A stretch of DNA of 64,000 nucleotides from CAWBJO01 sp963789175 (GCA_963789175.1 CAWBJO010000003.1:62001-126000); one strand, 5' to 3'. Shown: positions 26,080 through 37,580, numbered from the stretch's first letter. The notes: generated by a model not told the origin, from the sequence alone. A program made the numbers and translations.

Positions 26080-26484
26080 ATGAATACCGAGACGGTCACA
26101 GATAAGCTCAGAAAGGCCGGATTGCGACCGACGCGCCAGCGTCTGGTGCTGGCCAAGCTGCTGTTCGACGGACCGGACCGCCATGTGACGGCGGAGGAGT
26201 TGCACAGCGAGGCCACCGCCGCCGGCACCGGCATATCGCTCGCCACGATCTACAACGCCCTCAACCAGTTCACTGCGGCGGGGCTCCTCCGCGAGGTCGC
26301 GATCGAGGGTGCGAAGACTTATTTCGACACCAACACGTCGAACCACTTCCACTTCTATCTCGAGAACGAAGGGAAGCTCATGGACATCGACAGTCCGTGC
26401 GTGACGGTGGACGGGCTTCCGTCCACACCGCCGGGAAAGAAGGTGTCACGGATCGACGTGATCGTCCGGCTGCGGGACGCCTAG
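26080..26484 (+). CDS. irr: Iron response regulator Irr (Fur superfamily)
   Basis: Heme/iron-responsive regulator of alphaproteobacteria. 134 residues from the ATG at 26080; longer openings upstream run into the fabA promoter. Winged helix: LRKAGLRPTRQRLVLAKLLF, RHVTAEELHSEA, SLATIYNALNQFTAAGLL. TYFDTNTSNHFHFYLENE is the Irr-specific segment; His89 and His91 flank Phe where many rhizobial Irr proteins have three consecutive His. No N-terminal heme regulatory motif (GCPWHD) as in Bradyrhizobium. The order irr - fabA-fabB-fabI is typical of rhizobia. Confidence 0.93.
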   Translation: MNTETVTDKLRKAGLRPTRQRLVLAKLLFDGPDRHVTAEELHSEATAAGTGISLATIYNALNQFTAAGLLREVAIEGAKTYFDTNTSNHFHFYLENEGKLMDIDSPCVTVDGLPSTPPGKKVSRIDVIVRLRDA

Positions 26485-26497
26485 AGCACCGGCCCCA

Positions 26498-27097
26498 CTA
26501 GTTCTCGATCTTCTCGCCGGGATAGACGCCGTAGAGCTCGACCTGCGCGACCCAGCCGTCATAGCCTTCGACCTGCATCTCGCACCAGGTTCCGTCGCAA
26601 GCCTCGACTTCAGCGACGACGCCAGAGCGCAGCATGGCGACGGGAGCCGAGGCGCCGGCCGGCGTGCTGCGCAGGGCGATGGTCGATTCCTTCTTCCATG
26701 GCTCGACGAGTGCGGTGCGCTTGCCGGCCAGCAGGCTGTGATAGACCCAGCCTTCTTCGCCTTCGCTGTCGCGAATGCGGCGCCAGTGCTCGAACTCGGC
26801 AATGATTTCAACGGGGAGTCCCTTTCGCCGGAACACCCAGATCACCTCATGCTCGCTCGAGGGACCGCGGCGAACGTTCACGAGATCGGTCTTGAGGCTC
26901 ACGAAGCGCGGCAGAGGCAAGCCGCTGACGCCGACGGCCGTCTCCGGAGCCACGCTGGCGGTCGTCTCCGGCGATGCCGCAGCCGCCGCCTGGACCTCGG
27001 TGCCGGAGTTGTCGCTGAAAAGCGCAAAGAGCGCCGCGGCGACGATTCCCAGGCAAGCGGAAGCCATCAGCAGGGAGCCCAACCCTCGTCCGGTCAT
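26498..27097 (-). CDS. Secreted or membrane-anchored bacterial SH3-domain protein
   Basis: 199 residues from the ATG at 27095-27097, which has AGGA six bases upstream; a GTG at 27112 would add five residues. One N-terminal hydrophobic segment (LLMASACLGIVAAALFALF) is an uncleaved anchor or signal. A low-complexity Ala/Thr linker leads to two SH3-like repeats (LVNVRRGPSSEHEVIWVF.. and IALRSTPAGASAPVAMLRSGV..), each ending in a GWV or GWVYHSLL strand. Probably periplasmic, possibly peptidoglycan-linked. Function unknown. It ends 13 bases from the convergent irr stop. Confidence 0.85.
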   Translation of the reverse strand: MTGRGLGSLLMASACLGIVAAALFALFSDNSGTEVQAAAAASPETTASVAPETAVGVSGLPLPRFVSLKTDLVNVRRGPSSEHEVIWVFRRKGLPVEIIAEFEHWRRIRDSEGEEGWVYHSLLAGKRTALVEPWKKESTIALRSTPAGASAPVAMLRSGVVAEVEACDGTWCEMQVEGYDGWVAQVELYGVYPGEKIEN

Positions 27098-27271
27098 CGA
27101 TCCTGATCCCACTCCGTCGGCCCGAATCCGACCGACAACGGCTGGTCGTGCCTGCCCCTTGCCACCCGGGTCAAGCGCAGTTTACACAGACAAAAGGCAA
27201 CAAAAAGACCGGCCCAAGCTGCGGCCAATGCGTTAACACTTCGTAAACTCAGCGGCCCGAGGAGAGTTTTT

Positions 27272-28261
27272 ATGGCGAAGCGCAAGCCGTTGGTCATCGT
27301 GACGCGGAAGTTGCCCGACGTCGTCGAGACCCGCATGCGCGAGCTCTTCAACACGCGCCTCAATTCCGACGACAAGCCCATGAACCAGGGCGAGCTCGTC
27401 ACCGCGGTGAAGGAAGCCGAGGTGTTGGTGCCGACGGTGACCGACCGAATCGACAAGTCGGTCATCATGCAGGCAGGCGAGCAGCTGAAGCTCATCGCGA
27501 ATTTCGGAACCGGCGTCGACAACATCGACGTCGAGACTGCGCTGGCGCGCGGCATCACGGTCACGAACACGCCGGGCGTCCTCACCGAGGATACGGCCGA
27601 CATGACCATGGCGCTGATCCTCGCCGTGGCGCGGCGCATCATCGAAGGCGCCCAGGTGATCGGTCCGGACAACGTGTGGGGCGGCTGGTCGCCGACCTGG
27701 ATGCTCGGCCACCGCATCTTCGGAAAGCGGCTCGGCATCATCGGCATGGGGCGCATCGGCCAGGCGGTCGCCCGCCGCGCGAAGGCGTTCGGGCTGCAGA
27801 TCCACTATCACAACCGCAAGCCGGTGCACCCGTCGATCGAGGAGACGCTCGAGGCCACCTACTGGGAAAGCCTTGACCAGATGCTGGCGCGGGTCGACAT
27901 CGTGTCCGTCAACTGCCCGCATACGCCCGGGACGTACCACCTGCTATCGGCGCGGCGGCTGAAGCTCCTCAAGCCCGACGCGATCATCGTCAACACGGCA
28001 CGCGGCGAGGTCATCGACGAGAACGCGCTGGCCCGCATGCTCGAGTCGAACGAACTCGGCGGCGTCGGGCTCGACGTGTTCGAGCACGAGCCGGCGGTCA
28101 ACCCCAAGCTGCTCAAGGCGAAAGGCGCGGTCCTCATGCCGCACATGGGATCGGCGACGATCGAGGGACGCATCGACATGGGCGAGAAGGTGATCATCAA
28201 CATCAAGACGTGGGTGGACGGCCACAAGCCGCCCGACCGCGTCCTGCCGGCGATGCTCTAG
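27272..28261 (+). CDS. D-2-hydroxyacid dehydrogenase (glyoxylate/hydroxypyruvate reductase type)
   Basis: 329-residue NAD(P)-dependent D-2-hydroxyacid dehydrogenase. The Rossmann motif is LGIIGMGRIGQAVARRA, catalytic Arg is in VNTARGEVIDE (with the earlier NFGTGVDNID), Glu in LDVFEHEPAVNPKL and His in VLMPHMGSATIEGR. The MPHMGSAT block is typical of the GyaR-like glyoxylate reductase branch, but the substrate is not certain. AGGAGAG precedes the ATG by about 7 bases. Divergent from the SH3-domain gene with 174 bases between starts. Confidence 0.92.
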   Translation: MAKRKPLVIVTRKLPDVVETRMRELFNTRLNSDDKPMNQGELVTAVKEAEVLVPTVTDRIDKSVIMQAGEQLKLIANFGTGVDNIDVETALARGITVTNTPGVLTEDTADMTMALILAVARRIIEGAQVIGPDNVWGGWSPTWMLGHRIFGKRLGIIGMGRIGQAVARRAKAFGLQIHYHNRKPVHPSIEETLEATYWESLDQMLARVDIVSVNCPHTPGTYHLLSARRLKLLKPDAIIVNTARGEVIDENALARMLESNELGGVGLDVFEHEPAVNPKLLKAKGAVLMPHMGSATIEGRIDMGEKVIINIKTWVDGHKPPDRVLPAML

Positions 28262-28280
28262 CGCATCGACACTGGCACCC

Positions 28281-30431
<2,151 letters not shown>

Positions 30432-30507
30432 CTATCCTTTGCATCGCCCTTCGCCGCCGCGCGCCTCGCACGTCCACTCATCGAACGGCATCCCGTTTGG
30501 GCATCCT

Positions 30508-30534
30508 GGAAAGCCGGCCCTATTGCCGCTTTCC
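30508..30534 (-). promoter_or_regulatory. Stem-loop in the rpsO-pnp intergenic leader
   Basis: GGAAAGC and GCTTTCC form a perfect 7-bp stem with a partly paired interior (GGC/GCC). It sits 56 to 82 bases downstream of the rpsO stop and upstream of pnp. In E. coli an RNase III-cut stem at this place mediates PNPase autoregulation; the same role here is inference. There is no U-run, so it is not an intrinsic terminator. Confidence 0.4.
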
Positions 30535-30589
30535 GAAAAAGGGATCGCGCTTGGATGCCGCGCACCCTCGCGCCAAATGCACCCGGTTG

Positions 30590-30859
30590 CTATCGCCGGA
30601 TGCCGAGCCGATCGATGAGCGCCTGGTAGCGGCCCTCATCCTGGGACTTCAGATAGTCGAGCAGAACACGCCGCTGGCTGACCAGTTTCAAGAGGCCGCG
30701 CCTGGAGTGATTGTCGTTCTTGTGGACCTGGAAGTGATCGGTGAGATACCGGATACGCTCCGACATCAGCGCCACCTGAACCTCGGGAGATCCCGTATCG
30801 TCCGTCTTGGTGGCAAATTCCTGGATGAGCGCCTTCTTGCGCTCCTGCGTCATCGACAT
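30590..30859 (-). CDS. rpsO: 30S ribosomal protein S15
   Basis: 89-residue primary 16S rRNA-binding protein. MSMTQERKKALIQEFATK, TGSPEVQVALMSERI, HSRRGLLKLVSQRR and the end LIDRLGIRR are all S15 signatures. The ATG (30857-30859) lies inside the last codons of truB, a 10-base overlap, with GGAGACC in truB as ribosome-binding site. A second in-frame ATG two codons later is possible. Confidence 0.98.
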   Translation of the reverse strand: MSMTQERKKALIQEFATKTDDTGSPEVQVALMSERIRYLTDHFQVHKNDNHSRRGLLKLVSQRRVLLDYLKSQDEGRYQALIDRLGIRR

Positions 30860-31785
30860 CGACTGGTCTCCTTTTCCAGCGGCGATGCCGCCTCGAGATT
30901 GAAAACGCGCTTCGGGCTGATGACCCCGCTCCTGACGCTGGCCAGGGCGATGGGAAGATCCCCATTGAGCACCAAGACCGTGTCGTGATCCGGAGTGGCG
31001 ACAGGGGACCGCAATGAAACGGATTGTCCCTGACGCAAGCGCTTGGCCTCCGCTTCGCCCAAGGCCAGTGCCGGGATGTCGTCCAGCGCGGTCCGGAGCG
31101 GGTGGAGTGCAGCAAAAATGGCCTCGCGGCCGGCGCCCTTATGGCCCAATTCCTCGAGCTTGGCCAGTGGAATCATGTCGGTCGCGCCAAACGGCCCGAC
31201 GGCGGTGCGCCTCAACATGACCACGTGGCCACAGGTGTCGAGGGCTCGAGCCAGGTCGCGCGCCAGGGACCGCACATAGAGGCCTTTTCCGCAGCGGACC
31301 TCGAAGGTCGCCGCATCGGCCTCGACGTCGCCGAGTTCGAGGCTTGCGACAGTGACCCGGCGGGGCGCAAGCGTCACGGTCTCGCCGGCCCTCGCCAGCT
31401 CGTAGGCGGGCCGGCCGCCGACCTTGAGGGCCGAGTAGGCAGGCGGCGTCTGCTCGATGATGCCGATGAATTGCTGTAGCGCATCCGCGATGGCGGAGCG
31501 GTCGGGGCGCACCGGCGAGGTTGCCGTCACCACGCCCTCCCGGTCCCCCGTCGCGGTCTCGGCCCCCCAGGCGACCGTGAAGCGGTAGGTCTTCTCACCG
31601 GCCATCACGGCATCGACGGTCTTCGTCGCCTCGCCGAGCGCAATCGGCAGAAGTCCCGTGGCGAGCGGGTCGAGCGTGCCGCCGTGCCCGGCCTTGGCAG
31701 CGGCGAAGAGCCGGCGCACGCGCGCCACCGCGGCGGCGGACGACAGGTTTTCGGGCTTGTCGAGAACGACCCAGCCATGCGGCAT
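30850..31785 (-). CDS. truB: tRNA pseudouridine(55) synthase TruB
   Basis: Converts U55 of the T-loop to pseudouridine. 311 residues from the ATG at 31783-31785 (MPHGWVVLDKP). The catalytic Asp is in GHGGTLDPLATGLLPIALGEATK. Also conserved are YRFTVAWGAETATGD, QTPPAYSALKVGGRPAYELAR and VRCGKGLYVRSLARDL. It starts 10 bases after the rbfA stop and overlaps rpsO at its end. Confidence 0.97.
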   Translation of the reverse strand: MPHGWVVLDKPENLSSAAAVARVRRLFAAAKAGHGGTLDPLATGLLPIALGEATKTVDAVMAGEKTYRFTVAWGAETATGDREGVVTATSPVRPDRSAIADALQQFIGIIEQTPPAYSALKVGGRPAYELARAGETVTLAPRRVTVASLELGDVEADAATFEVRCGKGLYVRSLARDLARALDTCGHVVMLRRTAVGPFGATDMIPLAKLEELGHKGAGREAIFAALHPLRTALDDIPALALGEAEAKRLRQGQSVSLRSPVATPDHDTVLVLNGDLPIALASVRSGVISPKRVFNLEAASPLEKETSRCR

Positions 31786-31795
31786 GGCGCGGCCT

Positions 31796-32185
31796 TCAGC
31801 TCTCGCCGCCGTCGCCCGTGTCGCGGCGCACGTCGGGGCGCGACAAGAGCTCGTCGACATGGGCGGCGTAGTCGAGGGACGTGTCGAGCCTGAAGCGCAG
31901 CTCGGGCATGAACTTCATCTTGAGCATCGGGGTGACGCGGCCGCGCAGATAGCGGCGGTGGCGCTCGAGCGCGGCGATGAGGTCGTCGCCGCCGGCCGGC
32001 ATGAACGGCCGGACGTAGACCGTCGCGATGCGCATGTCGGGCGAGACCGCGACTTGCAGGACGGTGACGCCGAGCCGCTCGACGACCGGATCACCCGTCT
32101 CGCCGCGGCTGAACACCTCGGCGAGAGCATGGCGGATGAGCTCGCCGACCCGCAACTGACGCTGGCTTGGAGCGGAACCCGACAT
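31796..32185 (-). CDS. rbfA: 30S ribosome-binding factor RbfA
   Basis: Late 30S assembly and cold-adaptation factor, 129 residues. The single KH-like domain reads RQLRVGELIRHALAEVF, GVTVLQVAVSPDMRIATVYV and PMLKMKFMPELRFRLD with the terminal DELLSR motif. Lies between infB and truB in the conserved nusA-infB-rbfA-truB operon, 30 bases from infB. Confidence 0.97.
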   Translation of the reverse strand: MSGSAPSQRQLRVGELIRHALAEVFSRGETGDPVVERLGVTVLQVAVSPDMRIATVYVRPFMPAGGDDLIAALERHRRYLRGRVTPMLKMKFMPELRFRLDTSLDYAAHVDELLSRPDVRRDTGDGGES

Positions 32186-32215
32186 GGAGCAATCCCCGGA
32201 AGCGCAGCACCGAAA

Positions 32216-34726
32216 CTACAGCGTGCGCTTCACCTCCTCGACGCGGAAGCACTCGATGACGTCGCCCTTCCGCATGTCCTGATAGCCCTCGAAGGCCATG
32301 CCGCATTCCTGGCCGACCTGGACTTCGCGCACCTCGTCCTTGAACCGCTTCAGGGTAGAGAGCGTACCCTCGTGGACGACGACGTTGTCGCGGATCAGCC
32401 GGACGCGGGCGCCGCGCTGGACGACGCCTTCGACGACGCGGCAACCGGCCACCTTACCGACCTTCGAGATGTTGAAGATCTCGAGGATCTCGGCATTGCC
32501 GAGGAAGGTCTCGCGCAAGGTCGGGGCGAGTAGGCCCGACATGACGGCTTTCACGTCGTCCACGAGATCGTAGATGATGTTGTAGTAGCGGATTTCGATG
32601 CCCGCCTGCTCGGCGGCGTCGCGCGCCTGCTGATTGGCCCTGACGTTGAAGCCGAGAACGACGGCGCCCGACGCCTGGGCGAGCGAGACGTCGCTCTCGC
32701 TGATGGCGCCGACGCCGTAGTGGACGACACGGGCCGCGACCTCGGCGGTCGACAGCTTCTCCAATGCCTGCAGGATCGCCTCGGACGAGCCCTGGACGTC
32801 GGCCTTGACGAGGATCGGGACTTCCTTGCGCGCGCCCTCCTTGAGCTGGCTCATCATCTGCTCAAGCGAGGAGCGCGACACGGCACCGCGCGTCTCGCGG
32901 CGCTTGCGCTCGCGATAGTCGGTGACCTCGCGGGCCCGCGACTCGGATTCGACGACCGCGAAGGTGTCGCCGGCTTCCGGTGCGCTGTTGAGGCCGAGAA
33001 CCTCGACCGGCACGGCGGGCGATGCGGACTCGACCTGCTCGCCACGATCGTTGATCAGCGCCCGAACGCGGCCCCAGGCGGAGCCGGCGACGAAGATGTC
33101 ACCGAGGTGCAGGGTGCCGTTCTGGACGAGGACGGTCGCGACGGGTCCGCGGCCGCGGTCGAGCTGTGCTTCGACGACGATGCCGGTGGCGGATCGGTTG
33201 GGATTGGCCCTGAGCGCGAGGATTTCGGACTGCAGCAGGATGGCGTCGAGAAGCTTGTCGAGATTGGTGCCCTTGGTGGCGGACACCTCGATCTCGAGCG
33301 TATCGCCGCCCATGCTTTCGACGACGATGCCGTGGGCGAGAAGGTCGGTGCGCACGCGGGTCGGATTGGCGTTCTGTTTGTCGATCTTGTTGATGGCGAC
33401 GATGATCGGGACGCTCGCCGCCTTGGCATGATTGACGGCCTCCACCGTCTGCGGCATCACGCCGTCGTCGGCGGCGACGACCAGGACGACGATGTCGGTG
33501 GCCTTGGCGCCGCGGGCGCGCATCGAGGTGAACGCCTCGTGGCCGGGCGTATCGATGAAGGTAACCATGCCGCCCGGCGTCTCGACCTGGTAGGCGCCGA
33601 TGTGCTGCGTGATGCCGCCGGCCTCGCCGGCCACCACGTTGGTCTTGCGCAGGGCATCGAGCAGCGACGTCTTGCCGTGGTCGACGTGGCCCATGATGGT
33701 GACGACGGGAGCGCGCGGGGCGAGCGCGTCGTCGCCGTCTTCGCTGCCGGAAAGCCCCTCCTCGACGTCGGATTCGGAAACGCGCTGCACGGAGTGGCCG
33801 AGCTCCTCGGCGAGCAGCTGCGCGGTATCGGCGTCGATGATGTCGTTGATGGTGTGCATCTCGCCCTGACGCATCAGGAGCTTGATTACGTCGACGGCAC
33901 GCTCCGCCATGCGGTTGGCGAGCTCCTGGATGGTGATGGCCTCCGGGATGACAACCTGGCGCGAACGCTTCTCGGTCGGCATCTGGAATCCTTGCGCCTG
34001 CTTCTTCTGGCGCTCGGTGCGGCGGCGGAAGGCTGCAAGTGAGCGGTTCTTCTCCTCGGAGTCGTCGAGGGCGTTCGAAATTGTGAGCTTGCCGCGCCGG
34101 CGCTCGGCATCGGCCTTAGTGCGGGTCGGAACGAGCTTGACCTCGCGCCGCGTCTTGAGGCGGTTCTTTGCTCCCTCGTCCTCGGCCTCCGCCTCGGGCG
34201 TTGCGCGGACCTCGAGCTTGCGCGCCGTCTCCTCGCCGCGGCGCTTGGCCTCGGCTTCGGTACGCCGGCGGGTTTCCTCCTCGGCCTTGCGGCCGGCGGC
34301 AGCTTCCCTCTCCTTGCGGTCCCGTTCCTCGACCTCGGTACGCTTCTGGGCATCCTCGCTCGCCTGGCGGCGCTCATCCGCCTCGCGCAGGCGCGCATCG
34401 TTGAGGGCCCGTTCGCGCGCCTCCTTCTCGTCGTCGGTCAGGGTGCGCAGGACCATGCCCGAGCGCGACACGGGCGCGGCCTGCTCCTCCCGCCTGACTT
34501 CAGGACGGGCGGGGGCACGCAGGTTCATCGGCTGAGGCTCACGGGACTCGATCTTCGGGGATTCGCCGGGGCCGGCGGTACGCTTGCGCTTAATCTCCAC
34601 GGCGACAGTCTTGGAGCGCCCGTGCGAGAAGTTCTGCCGCACCCGGCTCTGCTCGACCGCAGGCCGCTTGACGCTCAGAATTCTGCCCCCGGCACCCTGC
34701 TTGTTCGTATCCTTGGTGTCGCTCAT
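32216..34726 (-). CDS. infB: Translation initiation factor IF-2
   Basis: GTPase that delivers initiator tRNA. 836 residues from the ATG at 34724-34726 (MSDTKDTNKQGAGGR); an upstream in-frame opening would overlap ylxR. A charged, coiled-coil-like Arg/Glu/Lys/Ala-rich region covers ~90-220, then IF2_N, then the GTP-binding domain with GHVDHGKTSLLDAL, DTPGHEAF and NKIDK. Domains II to IV end ECFRVEEVKRTL, with the initiator-tRNA-binding C2 domain. Seven bases after ylxR. Confidence 0.98.
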   Translation of the reverse strand: MSDTKDTNKQGAGGRILSVKRPAVEQSRVRQNFSHGRSKTVAVEIKRKRTAGPGESPKIESREPQPMNLRAPARPEVRREEQAAPVSRSGMVLRTLTDDEKEARERALNDARLREADERRQASEDAQKRTEVEERDRKEREAAAGRKAEEETRRRTEAEAKRRGEETARKLEVRATPEAEAEDEGAKNRLKTRREVKLVPTRTKADAERRRGKLTISNALDDSEEKNRSLAAFRRRTERQKKQAQGFQMPTEKRSRQVVIPEAITIQELANRMAERAVDVIKLLMRQGEMHTINDIIDADTAQLLAEELGHSVQRVSESDVEEGLSGSEDGDDALAPRAPVVTIMGHVDHGKTSLLDALRKTNVVAGEAGGITQHIGAYQVETPGGMVTFIDTPGHEAFTSMRARGAKATDIVVLVVAADDGVMPQTVEAVNHAKAASVPIIVAINKIDKQNANPTRVRTDLLAHGIVVESMGGDTLEIEVSATKGTNLDKLLDAILLQSEILALRANPNRSATGIVVEAQLDRGRGPVATVLVQNGTLHLGDIFVAGSAWGRVRALINDRGEQVESASPAVPVEVLGLNSAPEAGDTFAVVESESRAREVTDYRERKRRETRGAVSRSSLEQMMSQLKEGARKEVPILVKADVQGSSEAILQALEKLSTAEVAARVVHYGVGAISESDVSLAQASGAVVLGFNVRANQQARDAAEQAGIEIRYYNIIYDLVDDVKAVMSGLLAPTLRETFLGNAEILEIFNISKVGKVAGCRVVEGVVQRGARVRLIRDNVVVHEGTLSTLKRFKDEVREVQVGQECGMAFEGYQDMRKGDVIECFRVEEVKRTL

Positions 34727-34733
34727 GCTCTCA

Positions 34734-35339
34734 CTATCTATCCGCGCGCCCAGGCAAGGGCGCCTCAAAGCCTTCGATCCGCCGTGTCGCAGACAGCAGG
34801 CGCTCGGCCAAACCGCCGCCCGCTACGGCTGCATGTATCACATTTGTGCGGCCTAATGCCAAATCCAATTCGGCCGACGTAAAGACATCGACCACCTCGC
34901 AGCCATCAGGCTTACGGGCCCGCAACTTGCGCCGTCCGTCGTCGGCACCGTCGGACGCCTCGAGCAGGAGCCGGACCCGGCCGCCGGCAAGCTCGGCCAG
35001 CGTCCTCTCGAAGCCGGCGGCGACCAGCCCCGCCTTGTTGGCCAGGGCAAGAACCTGACGAGCGTCGTCGCGCAGGAGCTTGCGGACGCGGTCGACGAGA
35101 TCGGCATCGGCTTTGCACTTGGTGCGAAACGCCTTCGGAAAGAGTTTGGCCTTCAAGGCCTTATCGAGGCTCTCGGCATTCGCCGACACCCATACGCCGC
35201 GACCGGGCAGCTTTTGGCGCAGATCGGGAACGACGGCCCGGTCCGGGTCGAGAACGAAACGCAGGAGCCCGCCGGCATCGGCCGGCTGTCGGGTCACGAT
35301 GCACATGCGCTCTGCCATTGCGGGTTCGGTCGCCGTCAC
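34734..35339 (-). CDS. ylxR: YlxR-family RNA-binding protein (DUF448) with L7Ae-like C-terminal domain
   Basis: About 201 residues. The N-terminal YlxR domain has ERMCIVTRQPADAGGLLRFV and KLPGRGVWVSANAESLDKAL. The C-terminal half (DLVDRVRKLLRDDARQVLALA..AGLVAAGF) resembles the ribosomal L7Ae/L30e fold usual in alphaproteobacterial YlxR proteins. I chose GTG at 35337-35339, one base past the nusA stop with GAGGAGG upstream; an ATG at 35316 is the alternative. Conserved between nusA and infB. Confidence 0.9.
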   Translation of the reverse strand: MTATEPAMAERMCIVTRQPADAGGLLRFVLDPDRAVVPDLRQKLPGRGVWVSANAESLDKALKAKLFPKAFRTKCKADADLVDRVRKLLRDDARQVLALANKAGLVAAGFERTLAELAGGRVRLLLEASDGADDGRRKLRARKPDGCEVVDVFTSAELDLALGRTNVIHAAVAGGGLAERLLSATRRIEGFEAPLPGRADR

Positions 35340-35340
35340 C

Positions 35341-36957
35341 TCAGCTCGTCGCCTCCTCGGCAGCCGGTTCCTCGGCAATCGGCTCCTCGCTCGGCTCGGG
35401 GGTGGGTTCTATCCAACCGACCTTGACGCGCGCGGCCATGATGATGGCTTCGGCCTCGGCCGCCGTGATGCCGAGTTCGCTGAAGGCGCCCTTGTGGCGG
35501 GTGGCCTCGCCCTGCTTGCGCTCGGTCCAACCGATGAGGTCGTCGGTGGCGCATCCGGCAAGGTCCTCCAAGGTGAAGAGTCCCGCCTCGCCCAGAGCCA
35601 CGAGCATGGCGCCGGTCACGCCCTCGACATCCTTCACGTCGTCGTCGACGCCGAGTTCCTTGCGGCGGTTGTCCTGCTCGACCGCCTTGCGCTCGAGGAA
35701 GTCGCGGGCCCGCGCCTGAAGCTCGGCCGCCGTCTCGTCGTCGAGCCCCTCGAGGGCGGCGAGCTCGGAGGTGGCGACGAAGGCGACGTCCTCGACTGTC
35801 GAGAAGCCTTCGGAAGCGAGCAGCTGGGCGAGCATTTCGTCGACGTCGAGCGCTTCCATGAAACGCTGCGTCCGCTCGGCGAATTCCTTCTGGCGGCGCT
35901 CGGATTCCTCGGCCTCGGTCAGGATGTCGATGTCCCAGCCGGTGAGCTGCGAGGCCAGGCGGACGTTCTGGCCGCGGCGGCCGATGGCGAGCGACAGCTG
36001 CTCGTCGGGAACCACGACTTCGATGCGCTCGGTCTCCTCGTCGAGAACGACCTTCGCGACCTCGGCGGGCGCCAGCGCGTTGACGATGAAAGTCGCGGCA
36101 TCCTGCGACCACGGGATGATGTCGATCTTCTCGCCCTGGAGCTCGGTGACCACCGCCTGTACGCGGCTGCCGCGCATGCCGACGCAGGCGCCGACGGGAT
36201 CGATGGAGGAATCCTTCGAGCGCACGGCGATCTTGGCGCGGCTGCCGGGATCGCGGGCGACGGAGACGACCTCCACGACGTTGTCATAGATCTCAGGCAC
36301 TTCCTGGCCGAAGAGGCGCGCCATGAACTCGGGATGGGTGCGGGACAGGAAGATCTGAGGCCCGCGCTGCTCGCGCCGGACGTCGTAGACATAGGCGCGA
36401 ATGCGGTCGCCGGGACGGAAGCTCTCGCGCGGCAGCGTCTCGTCGCGGCGAACGATGGCCTCGGCGCGGCCGAGGTCGACGATCACGTTGCCGTACTCGA
36501 CGCGCTTGACGACGCCGTGGACGATCTCGCCGATGCGGTCCTTGAACTCGTTGTAGTGGCGCTCGCGCTCGGCATCGCGGACCTTCTGGACGATCACCTG
36601 CTTGGCGTTCTGGGCGGCGATACGGCCGAAGTCGATGGGCGGCAGCGGCTCGGCTATGAAGTCGCCGACATTGGCGGCGGGATTCTTGTGGCGGGCGTCG
36701 ACGAGGGAAATCTGGGTCGCCTCGTTCTCCACCGTCTCGACCACCATGAGCAAGCGGTTGAGCCGGATCTCGCCGGTCTTCGAGTCGATCTCGGCGCGGA
36801 TCTCGTTCTCCTGGCCGTAACGCGACCGCGCGGCGCGCTGGATCGCGTCCTCCATCGCCTGCAGGACAACCGTCCGGTCGATGGTCTTGTCGCGGGCCAC
36901 CGCATCGGCGATCTGCAGCAGCTCGAGGCGGTTGGCGCTAACGGTTGTTTCGGGCAT
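35341..36957 (-). CDS. nusA: Transcription termination/antitermination protein NusA
   Basis: RNA polymerase-binding elongation factor, 538 residues from the ATG at 36955-36957 (MPETTVSANRLELLQIADAV). Order: N-terminal RNAP-binding domain, S1 (GEIVHGVVKRVEYGNVIVDLG), KH1/KH2 (VGACVGMRGSRVQAVVTEL, LAIGRRGQNVRLASQLTGW), then two helix-hairpin-helix-like acidic repeats and an acidic tail. The start overlaps the rimP end by 20 bases, implying coupled translation. Confidence 0.97.
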   Translation of the reverse strand: MPETTVSANRLELLQIADAVARDKTIDRTVVLQAMEDAIQRAARSRYGQENEIRAEIDSKTGEIRLNRLLMVVETVENEATQISLVDARHKNPAANVGDFIAEPLPPIDFGRIAAQNAKQVIVQKVRDAERERHYNEFKDRIGEIVHGVVKRVEYGNVIVDLGRAEAIVRRDETLPRESFRPGDRIRAYVYDVRREQRGPQIFLSRTHPEFMARLFGQEVPEIYDNVVEVVSVARDPGSRAKIAVRSKDSSIDPVGACVGMRGSRVQAVVTELQGEKIDIIPWSQDAATFIVNALAPAEVAKVVLDEETERIEVVVPDEQLSLAIGRRGQNVRLASQLTGWDIDILTEAEESERRQKEFAERTQRFMEALDVDEMLAQLLASEGFSTVEDVAFVATSELAALEGLDDETAAELQARARDFLERKAVEQDNRRKELGVDDDVKDVEGVTGAMLVALGEAGLFTLEDLAGCATDDLIGWTERKQGEATRHKGAFSELGITAAEAEAIIMAARVKVGWIEPTPEPSEEPIAEEPAAEEATS

Positions 36958-37558
36958 CTTCGTCTCCAGTTTCCAATTCGTTTGCATCTTGGACGTGCCA
37001 GTCGCTGCCATCGGCGATACTGGCCGCGGTGAGGCGTGAACGCGCCGCCTCGATCAAGGCATCCGTCATCACGAGCTTCGCCTCGGCGATGTCCGCGAAG
37101 GGCAACCGCGCCTCGGTCGGCTCGCCGCCGCGCGCCGGAGGCGCGAGACGGAGGCGGACGTCGTCGCCGTCGATCCCCTCGAGGAGGCCGCGGAACCGGC
37201 GGCGGCCGTCGCGGGGCTCGCGCAGCTCGACGCTCGCCTCGTGGCCGGCCCAGCGCGCGAAGTCGCCGCGGCGGACGAGCGGGCGATCGATGCCGGGCGA
37301 GGAGACCTCGAGGTCGTACTTGCCGGAGATCGGATCCTCGACATCCAGTAGGGGCGACAGAGTGCGGCTGACGCGCTCGCAATCGTCGATGGTCAATGTC
37401 CCATCCGGCCGCTCGACCATGATCTGAAGGGTGCGGCCGGCGGCGCCGATCATTCGTACACGCACGATCCGGTATCCTAGATTCTCGACTGCCGGCTCCA
37501 CCAGCCGCGCCACCTTCAGCGCGGCCCCGGTTTCATGGCCCAAACGTTCACCTGTCAT
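36938..37558 (-). CDS. rimP: Ribosome maturation factor RimP
   Basis: 30S maturation factor, 206 residues from the ATG at 37556-37558 (MTGERLGHETGAALKVARL), which matches the start of rhizobial RimP proteins; another ATG two codons upstream (37564) is possible. Conserved stretches are NLGYRIVRVRM, ERPDGTLTIDDCERVSR, SPLLDVEDPISGKYDLEVSSP and GIDRPLVRRGDFARW. First gene of the rimP-nusA-ylxR-infB-rbfA-truB series. Only 22 bases separate its start from the U-run of the hairpin at 37581-37608. Confidence 0.95.
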   Translation of the reverse strand: MTGERLGHETGAALKVARLVEPAVENLGYRIVRVRMIGAAGRTLQIMVERPDGTLTIDDCERVSRTLSPLLDVEDPISGKYDLEVSSPGIDRPLVRRGDFARWAGHEASVELREPRDGRRRFRGLLEGIDGDDVRLRLAPPARGGEPTEARLPFADIAEAKLVMTDALIEAARSRLTAASIADGSDWHVQDANELETGDEDARNNR

Positions 37559-37580
37559 ACGCATCGTCCAAGCGGATAAC

